This document shows, in pieces, positions 17,427-28,091 of a stretch of 64,000 nt of DNA. The stretch comes from Inhella gelatinilytica (GTDB lineage: Bacteria; Pseudomonadota; Gammaproteobacteria; Burkholderiales; Burkholderiaceae_C): the NCBI RefSeq assembly GCF_016093295.1, contig NZ_JAEDAL010000001.1:186001-250000 (forward strand), in the 5' to 3' direction. The notes under the pieces were generated by a model. That model did no database searches. It was not told the origin of the DNA and saw nothing but the letters and a program-made list of their open reading frames with translations. The position numbers and the translations under genes are program-made. How positions within the stretch are numbered: the stretch's first letter is position 1; every line of letters starts with the position of its first letter.

Positions 17427-18608
17427 TCAGATCATCTCCACCGCCATCGCGGTGGCCTCGCCGCCGCCAATACACAGCGCCGCCATGCCGCGCTTGAGGC
17501 CGCGCTTCTTCAGCGCGCCCAGCAGCGTGACGACGATGCGCGCGCCCGAGGCGCCGATCGGGTGGCCCAGCGCGACCGCACCGCCGTGCACATTGACGAT
17601 CTCGTGCGGCAGCTTGAACTCGGCCATCGCGGCCATCGACACCGCGGCGAAGGCTTCATTCACTTCCCACAGGTTCACCGACTTGGCGTCCCAGCCGGCC
17701 TTCTTCAGCGCAAGTTCGATGGCGCCGACGGGAGCCGTCGTGAACCATTCGGGCGCGCGGGCGTGCACGGCGTGCGACACGATGCGGGCGATGGGCGTGA
17801 GGCCACGCTTGGCCGCTTCGCTCTCGCGCATCAGCACCAGGGCGGCGGCGCCGTCCGAGATGCTCGAGCTGGTCGCGGCGGTGATGGCGCCATCCTTCTT
17901 GAACGCCGGCTTCAGGGTCGGGATCTTGTCGAGCTTGGCCTTGAAAGGCGCCTCGTCAAACTTGACGACGGTGTCGCCCTTGGGGCTGGTGAGCGTCACC
18001 GGGGCGATTTCCCAATCGAAGCTGCCGTCCTCGTTGGCGGCCTTGGCGCGCTGGGTCGAGCTGATGGCGAATTGGTCCATCGCCTCGCGGCTGAAGTTGT
18101 ACTTGCCGACGCATTGCTCGGCAAACACACCCATGGCCTTGCCGCGCTCGTAAGCGTCTTCCAGGCCGTCCAGCGCCATGTGGTCGTACATCTGCGCGAG
18201 GCCGTACTTCACGCCCTTGCGCGCAAACATCAGGTGGGGTGCATTGGTCATGCTTTCCATGCCGCCCGCCACCATCACGGAGGCCGAGCCGGCAGCCAGC
18301 ATGTCGTGCGCGAACATCATGGCGCGCATGCCCGAGCCGCACATCTTGGAGAGCGTCACCGCGCCAGCCGAATCGGGCAGGCCGGCCTTGCGCAGCGCTT
18401 GGCGCGCCGGGGCCTGGCCCTGGCCGGCCATCAGGCAGTTGCCCATCAGGACCTCGTCCACGGCATCGCCCGGCACTCCGGCGCGCTCCACCGCCGCCTT
18501 GATGGCCACAGCGCCCAGCTCCCAGGCCGCCAAGTTGGAGAAATCACCCAGCAAACCGCCAATGGGCGTGCGGGCCGCGGAAACGATGACGATGGGATCA
18601 GCAGACAT
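17427..18608 (-). CDS. Acetyl-CoA C-acetyltransferase / thiolase
   Basis: A 393-residue thiolase that condenses or cleaves acetyl-CoA/3-ketoacyl-CoA. The nucleophile Cys90 is in VTLSKMCGSGMRAMM, the His motif is NVHGGAVALGHPIGASGAR, and the second Cys is in MAALCIGGGEATAM. The length and motifs fit the biosynthetic (AtoB/PhaA-like) branch, used for acetoacetyl-CoA in polyhydroxyalkanoate or ketone metabolism, but a degradative role cannot be excluded. A TTGC/GCAA dyad at 18688-18703 lies about 80 bases upstream of the start. It has its own terminator, so it is probably monocistronic. Confidence 0.94.
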   Translation of the reverse strand: MSADPIVIVSAARTPIGGLLGDFSNLAAWELGAVAIKAAVERAGVPGDAVDEVLMGNCLMAGQGQAPARQALRKAGLPDSAGAVTLSKMCGSGMRAMMFAHDMLAAGSASVMVAGGMESMTNAPHLMFARKGVKYGLAQMYDHMALDGLEDAYERGKAMGVFAEQCVGKYNFSREAMDQFAISSTQRAKAANEDGSFDWEIAPVTLTSPKGDTVVKFDEAPFKAKLDKIPTLKPAFKKDGAITAATSSSISDGAAALVLMRESEAAKRGLTPIARIVSHAVHARAPEWFTTAPVGAIELALKKAGWDAKSVNLWEVNEAFAAVSMAAMAEFKLPHEIVNVHGGAVALGHPIGASGARIVVTLLGALKKRGLKRGMAALCIGGGEATAMAVEMI

Positions 18609-18687
18609 GAATCACTCCTGCAGAGGGGCGGCCAAGGCGGGCCGCGAGGTCGGGCGAAAACCCAATTCTGACTGGGTTTCGCGCAAA

Positions 18688-18703
18688 TTGCTGCACTGCG
18701 CAA
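18688..18703. promoter_or_regulatory. TTGC-TGCACTGC-GCAA dyad upstream of the thiolase gene
   Basis: An imperfect inverted repeat TTGCTGCACTGCGCAA lies 80-95 bases upstream of the thiolase start. TGC/GCA-rich dyads of this kind are bound by PhaR/PhbF repressors before polyhydroxyalkanoate genes in other Burkholderiales. That assignment is inference from resemblance only. A neighbouring hairpin (AAACCCA / TGGGTTT, 18658-18679) may end the upstream binding-protein transcript. Confidence 0.3.
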
Positions 18704-18745
18704 AAAGTTCGGCTTCGGCGTTGATTGACCCCCATCAAGGGAGCT

Positions 18746-19534
18746 TCACCGGCCATCCATCAAGAGACTCAGCTCGCCCCGTTGGCGCATGCGGCCCAGT
18801 TCCGCTTGCAGGTCCTGCAGCAGCTCTTGCCCCTGCGGCCAGCGCTTGCTGATGAGCATGTGATATTCGTTCTGATAGCCACCGGGAACCGGCGCTCGCC
18901 CGAGGTTGGGGTCGTCCCAGAACAGCACGCCCTCGCGGTTGCGCTGACTGCGCAGAATGGAATCGGCGATGAGCACCGTATCCAAGCGACCCGCAAACAG
19001 CATGTCCACCAGGTTGGTGTGGCTCTTGGCCTGCACCGCCGGTGTGATCCCCACCGCTTTCAAATACGGGTAAACAAAGCCCTGCACGCCGCCCACGCGC
19101 CACTGCGCGAAATCGGCGGCCTTGGCCACGGTGGGGCCGTCCGGCCACCGCGCCCGGTTCCACACGTAGTACTGCTGGGTCTTGTAATAGGGGGCCGTCA
19201 CCCAGTAGTCGCGTTGACGCTCCGGCGTCTGCGTTGCGCTCAGGATGAGGTGGTAACGCCCCCCCGCGACTTCCGCCAGGCAGCGTTTCCAGGGCAGCAG
19301 CTCCAGCTCCAAGGTCCAGCCCAGGCGCCCCAAGGCCAAGCGAAGCAGGTCGACCGAGCGCCCCCGAACCTCTGAGGCGCCATTCGCGGTGGGCACCCGA
19401 AAGGTGTAGGGCGGCCAGCCGTTGTCGTCGTCGCACGCGAGCACGCGCCGTTCGGACATGGGGGCGGCCAGCGCCACGCCGGCCACACCGAACCCCACCA
19501 CCCCCGCCACCAGACGAACCGCAAAACCCCGCAT
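18746..19534 (-). CDS. Orphan periplasmic substrate-binding protein (family 3 type)
   Basis: 262 residues with a signal peptide (MRGFAVRLVAGVVGFGVAGV, cleaved near ALAAP). The mature part resembles the PBPb/SBP_bac_3 fold: DDNGWPPYTFR at the ligand pocket, SVDLLRLALGRLGWTLELELLPWKRCLAEVAGG in lobe 1, QWRVGGVQGFVYPYL at the lobe switch, and LFAGRLDTVLIADSILRSQ in lobe 2. No permease or ATPase gene is near. It is one of four such stand-alone genes in this window (see also 29125, 36791 and 41936). Such orphan proteins may feed a shared transporter or a sensor kinase. Confidence 0.82.
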   Translation of the reverse strand: MRGFAVRLVAGVVGFGVAGVALAAPMSERRVLACDDDNGWPPYTFRVPTANGASEVRGRSVDLLRLALGRLGWTLELELLPWKRCLAEVAGGRYHLILSATQTPERQRDYWVTAPYYKTQQYYVWNRARWPDGPTVAKAADFAQWRVGGVQGFVYPYLKAVGITPAVQAKSHTNLVDMLFAGRLDTVLIADSILRSQRNREGVLFWDDPNLGRAPVPGGYQNEYHMLISKRWPQGQELLQDLQAELGRMRQRGELSLLMDGR

Positions 19535-19555
19535 CGAACCTCAATCCGTCGTCAA

Positions 19556-19582
19556 TGAAAAAGGGCCGGACAAGCCGGCCCT
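19556..19582 (-). terminator. Terminator of the M4 peptidase gene
   Basis: Minus strand: AGGGCCGG and CCGGCCCT form an 8-bp stem with a 5-base loop, followed by a T-run (TTTTTC), 39 bases after the stop codon. Confidence 0.8.
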
Positions 19583-19620
19583 CCTCTGGTCGCCGCGGTG
19601 TCCGCAGCGTATTTTTCCGA

Positions 19621-21177
19621 TCAGTTTACGTTGATCGCCGAGAACGCGGCGGCCACGCTGTTGTACTGGGTCGAGCCCGCGCCGTACAGATCGCTCGCGG
19701 CCTTCAACGCCGCCACACGGGCGCCGGCGTAGTTGGTCGACGAGGTCATGTACACCGTCAGGGCGCGATACCAGATCTTGCCAGCGGCATCGCGGCCAAT
19801 GCCCGTCACGCTGCCGTTGCCGGTGGCCGTCTTGGTGTCACCCGCGTTGCAGGTCTTGCTCGCACCCAGGGCGCTGTTGGTGCCTTCGGCCAGCATGAAG
19901 AACATGTGGTTGGCCGGGCCCGAGCTGTAGTGGACGTCGATGGAACCCAGGCCGCTGTACCAGCAGTCGGCGCTCACACCGTCTTTGCTCGGCTGCATCA
20001 TGTTGCGCATGAAGGCCTTGCCCACCATGATCTTCTCGCCGATCAGGTAGTCGCCGGCATCGCTGGTGTTGTTGGCGTAGAACTCGACCATCGAACCGAA
20101 GATGTCCGAGGTGGCTTCGTTCAGGCCACCCGACTCACCCGAGTAGGTCAGGTTGGCGGTGCGGCTGGTCACGCCGTGGGTCATTTCGTGGCCGGCCACG
20201 TCCAGCGAGACCAAGGGCTTGATCGACGAGTTGCCGTCGCCGTAGGTCATGCAGAAGCAGCTGTCCGACCAGAAGGCGTTGGCATAGCTGCGGCCGTAGT
20301 GCACCTTGTTGTAGGCCACTTTGGCGCCCGTTCCGTCGATGCCGGTGCGGCCGTGCACGTTCTTGTAGTAGTCCCAGGTCACAGCAGTGCCGTACTGAGC
20401 GTCCACGGCGGCCGAGGCCAGGTCGGAGGTCGTGCCATTGCCCCAGACGTTGTCGGCGTCGGTGAAGACCGTGCCGGCACCCGAGGTCTTCTTGTTCATG
20501 TTGGTGGTGTAGATGCCGCCGCGGCTGGGGTCGCGCATCTCGTAGCCACTGCTCAGGCTGTTCGTGCCCAGGGACACGGTACCGCTGTACAGGCTCTTGC
20601 CCGTACCGTTGACGGCTGCGGTGTGGATGTCATTCCACATCTCCAGGACGGCGCCGTTGGTGGCGTCCACAATCACATGCATTTCGCTGGGCGTGCCGTC
20701 GGCTTGCTCACCGAAAACGCGCACGTCATAAGCCAGCTGCGGGGTCGCGCCGCGGGCGTAAACCACTTTCTCGGCCGGCTTGCCCTGGGTGTCACCGGCA
20801 TGGGCGGCGAGTGCGGCACGGGCAGCAGCGGCCGGGGTGATCCGGGCCACATCGCTCATGTTGATCACATGGCGCAGGGTGTGGCTAGCGCCGCGGAAAT
20901 TGCCGTTGCCGTCGTTGTGCACCACCAGATCGCCGCCGATCACGCGCATGCCGCGGAAGGTGCGGTCAAAGCGGGCGTGGGTGCCGCCGTCGGCATCCGT
21001 CACCACATCGCGCAGACCGTAGGCGTGGCCGTTGCCGTGCATCGTGTAGCCGGCGAACGACTCGATGTGACCGCGGGCGCGGGCTTCGGCGTCGGGAGCC
21101 GCCAGAACGGGGGCCGAGAGGGCTGCCAGGGCGATAACCAGGGCGCTGCGCTTGAAAACCTTTTGCATGTCGCTCAT
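19621..21177 (-). CDS. Secreted M4 (thermolysin-family) metallopeptidase
   Basis: A pre-pro-enzyme of 518 residues. The signal peptide (KRSALVIALAALSAPVLAAP) is followed by an FTP/PepSY-type propeptide (GHAYGLRDVVTDADG, GMRVIGGDLVVHND, PQLAYDVRVFGEQADG) that folds and inhibits the enzyme. The catalytic part begins near 190 and has the zinc motif VAGHEMTHGVTSRTA and the third ligand and partner residues in GGLNEATSDIFGSMVEFY. A late His/Asp region lies in YSSGPANHMFFMLAEG. Two near ATGs (21177 and 21168) are possible; the coordinates use the first. It would digest extracellular protein. A 28-bp palindrome lies about 110 bases upstream. Confidence 0.94.
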   Translation of the reverse strand: MSDMQKVFKRSALVIALAALSAPVLAAPDAEARARGHIESFAGYTMHGNGHAYGLRDVVTDADGGTHARFDRTFRGMRVIGGDLVVHNDGNGNFRGASHTLRHVINMSDVARITPAAAARAALAAHAGDTQGKPAEKVVYARGATPQLAYDVRVFGEQADGTPSEMHVIVDATNGAVLEMWNDIHTAAVNGTGKSLYSGTVSLGTNSLSSGYEMRDPSRGGIYTTNMNKKTSGAGTVFTDADNVWGNGTTSDLASAAVDAQYGTAVTWDYYKNVHGRTGIDGTGAKVAYNKVHYGRSYANAFWSDSCFCMTYGDGNSSIKPLVSLDVAGHEMTHGVTSRTANLTYSGESGGLNEATSDIFGSMVEFYANNTSDAGDYLIGEKIMVGKAFMRNMMQPSKDGVSADCWYSGLGSIDVHYSSGPANHMFFMLAEGTNSALGASKTCNAGDTKTATGNGSVTGIGRDAAGKIWYRALTVYMTSSTNYAGARVAALKAASDLYGAGSTQYNSVAAAFSAINVN

Positions 21178-21287
21178 TCCGTGAATGTGTGGAATCGGAA
21201 GGCCCTGGCGTTCTCTTGGAACCCTCTCGGGCGGCGTGGAGCGGATTGTTTCCAAAAGTTATGGATTCGTGCACCCAAAAGAAGGAC

Positions 21288-21315
21288 GGGTATTCCCTTG
21301 GTCAAGGGAATACCC
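21288..21315. repeat. 28-bp perfect palindrome upstream of the M4 peptidase gene
   Basis: GGGTATTCCCTTG and CAAGGGAATACCC form perfect 13-bp arms around GT. It lies 111-138 bases upstream of the protease start. No T-run follows on either strand, so a protein-binding operator or an mRNA hairpin is as likely as a terminator. Confidence 0.7.
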
Positions 21316-21360
21316 CCAAAGGGAAACCGTTAACTTTTCCGCACTTTCTGCCTTGACCAC

Positions 21361-21392
21361 CAGGAAAACCCGCGGGCGGTCGGACCGCCGGG
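21361..21392 (-). terminator. Probable terminator of the membrane-protein gene
   Basis: On the minus strand CCCGGCGGTCCGACCGCCCG folds into a bulged GC-rich hairpin (GGCGGTC/GACCGCC core) followed by TTTTCC, just after the stop at 21408. Confidence 0.55.
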
Positions 21393-21407
21393 TGGGCGGA
21401 GCGGCCC

Positions 21408-21989
21408 TCAAACAGGCGTCACCGCGACCGCAGGCGTCGGCTGCTTGCTCAGGTTGTGCCAGCGCTGTTCCAGCACCGCAATCGTCACGGCATACCAGCC
21501 CAGCACGATGGCCGGCACCCACACCATGCCCTGATCCGGGGCGAGAAACCAAGCGGCCACGATCATCGCGGTGCGCCCGATGGCGTGGGCAGCCCCAATC
21601 CAGTGGCCGATCAAGCCGCTCATGGGCAGCCACATGAATCCCGCCAACATCCCCACGGTAAACACCGCCGATTCCGGGCGCACCATGGCGAACGGCAAGG
21701 CAATGGCGAAGGCCAGCAAGGCCTGCCCCATACTGAGCATGAACAGTTTGGAAAAGACGTTGCGGCGGTTCGCCGGGGCCATGAAGTCTTCGCCGGTGAG
21801 TTTGGACAAGCCCATCCCCAGATAGGCGATGCACCCGGTCAACAGGTAAGTCGCCAGCAGGTGCCAGCGCGCGTCCAGCACCTGACCGGCCACCCCAATC
21901 AAGGCCCAAGCCAGCGTGCCAGCCAGGGGCATCGCCAAAAAACGGCGGTTGCGGAATTCCTTCAGTTGGTGGTCCAAGCTGGGGGTCAT
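21408..21989 (-). CDS. Integral membrane protein, DUF7010-like
   Basis: 193 residues from the ATG at 21987-21989, chosen because AGGAG lies 5 bases upstream. Five to six hydrophobic helices are visible (LAMPLAGTLAWALIGVAGQV, LLATYLLTGCIAYLGMGL, FMLSMGQALLAFAIALPFAM, AVFTVGMLAGFMWLPMSGLIG, TAMIVAAWFLAPDQ, MVWVPAIVLGWYAVTIAVLE). The pattern and the PANRRNVFSKLFM loop resemble the DUF7010 family, of unknown function. It is divergent from the bkd operon across 335 bases, with no evident functional link. Confidence 0.7.
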   Translation of the reverse strand: MTPSLDHQLKEFRNRRFLAMPLAGTLAWALIGVAGQVLDARWHLLATYLLTGCIAYLGMGLSKLTGEDFMAPANRRNVFSKLFMLSMGQALLAFAIALPFAMVRPESAVFTVGMLAGFMWLPMSGLIGHWIGAAHAIGRTAMIVAAWFLAPDQGMVWVPAIVLGWYAVTIAVLEQRWHNLSKQPTPAVAVTPV

Positions 21990-23560
<1,571 letters not shown>

Positions 23561-23573
23561 TCAGGAGCACGCC

Positions 23574-24650
23574 ATGAACGACATCGTCCAACAGGACAAA
23601 CTGGGCGCGCCCGCTGCGAAAGGCGACCAAGGCCCCACCAAGCCCATGACCATGATCCAGGCCCTGCGTTCGGCCATGGACGTGATGATGGAACGCGACC
23701 CCAATGTGGTCATCTTTGGCGAAGACGTGGGCTACTTCGGCGGCGTCTTCCGCTGCACCGAAGGCTTGCAGGCCAAGTACGGCAAGTCACGCGTGTTTGA
23801 TGCGCCGATCTCCGAGAGCGGCATCGTCGGCGCCGCCGTGGGCATGGGGGCCTACGGCCTGCGCCCCGTGGTCGAGATCCAGTTCGCCGACTACGTCTAC
23901 CCCGCCTTCGACCAGATCGTCAGCGAGGCCGCGCGCCTGCGCTACCGCTCCAACGGCGATTTCACGGCGCCCCTGACCATCCGCATGCCCTGCGGCGGCG
24001 GCATCTACGGCGGCCAGACGCACAGCCAGAGCCCCGAAGCCGTGTTCACCCATGTCTGCGGCCTGCGCACCGTCATGCCCAGCAACCCGTATGACGCCAA
24101 GGGCCTGCTGATCTCGGCCATCGAGAACGACGACCCGGTCATCTTCCTGGAGCCCAAGCGGCTCTACAACGGCCCCTTCGACGGCCACCACGACAAACCC
24201 GTCGTGCCCTGGAGCAAGCACCCCATGGGCGAAGTGCCCGAGGGCTACTACACCGTGCCGCTGACCAGCGCCAGCATCTTCCGCCCCGGCAAGGATGTGA
24301 CCGTGCTGGCCTACGGCACCATGGTGTGGGTCAGCGAGGCCGCGGCCAACGAGACCGGCGTGGACGCCGAGATCATCGACCTGCGCTCCATCTGGCCGCT
24401 GGACCTGGACGCCATCGTCAACTCGGTCAAGAAGACCGGCCGCTGCGTCATCGTGCACGAGGCCACCCGCACCAGCGGCTTCGGCGCCGAGCTGATGTCG
24501 CTGGTGCAAGAGCACTGCTTCTATCACCTGGAAGCGCCCATCGAGCGCGTCACGGGCTGGGACACCCCCTACCCGCACGCGCAGGAATGGGCTTACTTCC
24601 CCGGCCCCGGACGTGTGGGTGCCGCTCTCAAACGTGTGACGGAGGCCTGA
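23574..24650 (+). CDS. bkdA2: 2-oxoisovalerate dehydrogenase E1 component, beta subunit
   Basis: 358 residues; partner of BkdA1 in the E1 alpha2beta2 heterotetramer. Motifs include IFGEDVGYFGGVFRCTEGLQ, FDAPISESGIVGAAVGMGAYG, EIQFADYVYPAFDQIVSEAARLRYRSNG and PCGGGIYGGQTHSQSPEA; the His of THSQSPE is a conserved active-site residue. The C-terminal transketolase-like domain shows DLRSIWPLDLDAIVNSV and HEATRTSGFGAE. CAGGAG lies 6 bases before the start. The gene follows bkdA1 by 13 bases and precedes bkdB by 3, so the subunits are produced together. Confidence 0.96.
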   Translation: MNDIVQQDKLGAPAAKGDQGPTKPMTMIQALRSAMDVMMERDPNVVIFGEDVGYFGGVFRCTEGLQAKYGKSRVFDAPISESGIVGAAVGMGAYGLRPVVEIQFADYVYPAFDQIVSEAARLRYRSNGDFTAPLTIRMPCGGGIYGGQTHSQSPEAVFTHVCGLRTVMPSNPYDAKGLLISAIENDDPVIFLEPKRLYNGPFDGHHDKPVVPWSKHPMGEVPEGYYTVPLTSASIFRPGKDVTVLAYGTMVWVSEAAANETGVDAEIIDLRSIWPLDLDAIVNSVKKTGRCVIVHEATRTSGFGAELMSLVQEHCFYHLEAPIERVTGWDTPYPHAQEWAYFPGPGRVGAALKRVTEA

Positions 24651-24653
24651 GCG

Positions 24654-25985
24654 ATGGGTGCTTATGTGATCAAGATGCCCGACATCGGTGAGGGCATTGC
24701 GGAAGTGGAATTGGTGGCCTGGCACGTGCAGCCGGGCGACTGGGTGGCCGAGGACCAGATCCTGGCCGATGTGATGACCGACAAGGCCACGGTGGAGATC
24801 CCCTCGCCGGTGGCCGGCCGTGTGATCTCGCACGGCGGCAAGGTCGGCCAGGTGATGGCCGTGGGCTCGGAGGTGATCCGCCTGGAGGTCGAGGGCGAGG
24901 GCAACGTCAAGGAAGGCGACGCCGCCCCGGCGGCCGCCCAGCCCGCCCCTGCCCCCTTAGGCGCGTCCGCTGCGCCCGCTGTGTCCGCCGCGCCCGCTCC
25001 CGCCCCGATGGCTGCCGCAGCCCCAGCACCGGCTGCAGCGCCCGCCGCCAAGCCGCCGGCCAAGGCGGCAGTGCGCACAGCCGCCCCGCGCCGCGCCGCG
25101 AACGAGAAGCCCATCGCCAGCCCCGCCGTGCGCCGCCGCGCGTGGGACTTGGGGCTGGAGCTGCAGTTCGTGCCCGGCACGGGCCCGGCGGGCCGCATCA
25201 CCCATGAGGACCTGGACGCCTTTGCAGCCAGCGGTGCCTCGGGCGTGGGCGGCGGCGAAGCCGACAGCCGCTACGCCCTGCGCCTCGATGAGGAGCCCGT
25301 GCCCGTCATCGGCCTGCGCCGCAAGATCGCGCAAAAGATGCAGCAGGCCAAGCGCCAAATCCCCCACTTCACCTATGTGGAAGAAGTGGACGTGACCGAA
25401 CTCGAAGCCCTGCGCCAGCGCCTCAACGCCCAGCACGCCAAGAGCCGCACCAAACTGACGCTGCTGCCCTTCATCGCCCGCGCCATCGTCATCGCCGTGC
25501 GCGACTTCCCCCAAGTCAACGCCCGCTTTGACGACGAAGCCAACGTGGTCACGCGCTACGGCGCCGTGCACATCGGCATGGCCGCGCAGACCGACGCTGG
25601 CCTGATGGTGCCCGTGATCCGCCACGCGGAAACCCTGGACCCCTGGGCCTGCGCCGAAGAAATCGCCCGCCTGGCCGACGCCGCCAAAACCGGCAAGGCC
25701 AGCCGGGACGAACTCTCTGGCAGCACCATCACCATCACGTCCCTGGGCGCGCTGGGCGGCATCGTCACCACGCCGGTGATCAACCACCCCGAGGTCGGCA
25801 TCATTGGCGTCAACAAGATGGTCGAGCGCCCCATGTTCGACCGCGACGGCCGCGTCGTGCCGCGCCTGCTGATGAACTTAAGCAGCAGCTTCGACCACCG
25901 CGTGGTGGACGGCATGGACGCCGCGCTCTTCGTGCAGCGCATCCGCGCCCTGCTCGAAACCCCCGCCACCCTATTCATTGAGTGA
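24654..25985 (+). CDS. bkdB: Branched-chain 2-oxoacid dehydrogenase E2 (dihydrolipoamide acyltransferase)
   Basis: 443 residues. One lipoyl domain (1-80) has the lipoylated Lys44 in [15 protein letters not shown]. An Ala/Pro-rich swinging linker (about 88-140) follows, then a peripheral-subunit-binding domain ([33 protein letters not shown]) and the catalytic core, whose active-site motif is [14 protein letters not shown] near the end. It transfers the branched acyl group to CoA and forms the scaffold that binds E1 and E3. The core's [30 protein letters not shown] is typical of the branched-chain E2. It is closely linked to both bkdA2 and lpdV. Confidence 0.96.
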   Translation: MGAYVIKMPDIGEGIAEVELVAWHVQPGDWVAEDQILADVMTDKATVEIPSPVAGRVISHGGKVGQVMAVGSEVIRLEVEGEGNVKEGDAAPAAAQPAPAPLGASAAPAVSAAPAPAPMAAAAPAPAAAPAAKPPAKAAVRTAAPRRAANEKPIASPAVRRRAWDLGLELQFVPGTGPAGRITHEDLDAFAASGASGVGGGEADSRYALRLDEEPVPVIGLRRKIAQKMQQAKRQIPHFTYVEEVDVTELEALRQRLNAQHAKSRTKLTLLPFIARAIVIAVRDFPQVNARFDDEANVVTRYGAVHIGMAAQTDAGLMVPVIRHAETLDPWACAEEIARLADAAKTGKASRDELSGSTITITSLGALGGIVTTPVINHPEVGIIGVNKMVERPMFDRDGRVVPRLLMNLSSSFDHRVVDGMDAALFVQRIRALLETPATLFIE

Positions 25986-25992
25986 GTCCGCG

Positions 25993-27432
<1,440 letters not shown>

Positions 27433-27441
27433 TTTGGCTCT

Positions 27442-27468
27442 CCTGAAGCGGCGAAGCGCCGCTCCAGG
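27442..27468. repeat. REP-like 27-base palindrome
   Basis: CCTG-A-AGCGGCG-AAG-CGCCGCT-C-CAGG: arms of 12 bp with a single mismatch. It closely resembles the palindrome at 12151-12177 (same length, same CCTG..GCGGCGAAG..GCCGCT..CAGG layout). It follows the lpdV stop by 9 bases and may also stabilise the end of the operon mRNA. Confidence 0.5.
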
Positions 27469-27469
27469 G

Positions 27470-27586
27470 TTACAGACCGAGTTGGCGCGGGCGTTGAACC
27501 TCACCGTAGGGCGGCTCAGCCAGCTGATCAAGATGGCGGAAGCAGAGTCTCAGGCGTCACCTCTCGTCCGCGTGAAGCGGGGCTGA
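27470..27586 (+). pseudogene. Possible C-terminal fragment of a transposase-like or DNA-binding protein
   Basis: The frame reads LQTELARALNLTVGRLSQLI then KMAEAESQASPLVRVKRG and stops at 27586. The first part looks like a helix-turn-helix (ELARALNLTVGRLSQLIK) at the end of a longer protein. There is no start codon or upstream domain in frame after the palindrome. It may be the tail of a decayed REP-associated or other transposase, or chance; I cannot identify the family. Confidence 0.3.
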
Positions 27587-27623
27587 GCCGGACCCGGCCC
27601 CCTCGATTCCGAAAATCAACTCC

Positions 27624-27998
27624 ATGCGCTCTCTCGACCCCTCTCGCATCCACAGCTGGCACGCCCACGTGTACTTCGAGGACTCCACGCAGGCGGCAGC
27701 CCGGGCCCTGCGCGGCGCGCTGGAAGCCGATCTGGGGCCGCGCATCCGGCTTGGGCGCTTCAACGAGGGCCCGGTGGGGCCGCACCCCGTGGGCAGCTAC
27801 GAGATCGCCTTTTTGCCGGAGCATCTGCCCGCGGTGCTGGGCTGGCTGCTGCTGAACCGGGGCACGCTAGACGTGCTGCTGCACCCCAACTCGGACAACG
27901 AGCTGCGCGACCACCGCGAGGGTGCGCTGTGGCTGGGGCGGCCCCACGCGCTGGATCTGGCCGGCCTGCAGGCCGGGCCGTCGGTGTTCGACCTCTGA
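27624..27998 (+). CDS. DOPA 4,5-dioxygenase family protein
   Basis: 124 residues matching the small DOPA 4,5-dioxygenase family: HSWHAHVYFEDSTQAAARAL at the N-terminus, PHPVGSYEIAFLP in the middle, and DVLLHPNSDNELRDHREGALWLG near the end. The conserved His residues of HAHVYF, GPHPVG and LHPN are the likely metal ligands. Fungal members open the ring of DOPA in betalain synthesis; bacterial members are stand-alone and of unknown natural substrate. It is a single-gene unit between the REP-like spacer and the metallopeptidase-like gene. Confidence 0.85.
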   Translation: MRSLDPSRIHSWHAHVYFEDSTQAAARALRGALEADLGPRIRLGRFNEGPVGPHPVGSYEIAFLPEHLPAVLGWLLLNRGTLDVLLHPNSDNELRDHREGALWLGRPHALDLAGLQAGPSVFDL

Positions 27999-28091
27999 GA
28001 CCCGGCGCTGAACTTTCGGCACCGCCCCGCGGGCCGTGCTGCAATCTCCACGACCCCGTCATTGCCGCAAAGGCCTCACAGTTTCGCCACC

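Noticed and set aside
24957-25140. Ala/Pro-rich repeat in bkdB that could look like a simple-sequence repeat
   Set aside because: It is the normal flexible linker between the lipoyl and E1/E3-binding domains of E2 proteins.
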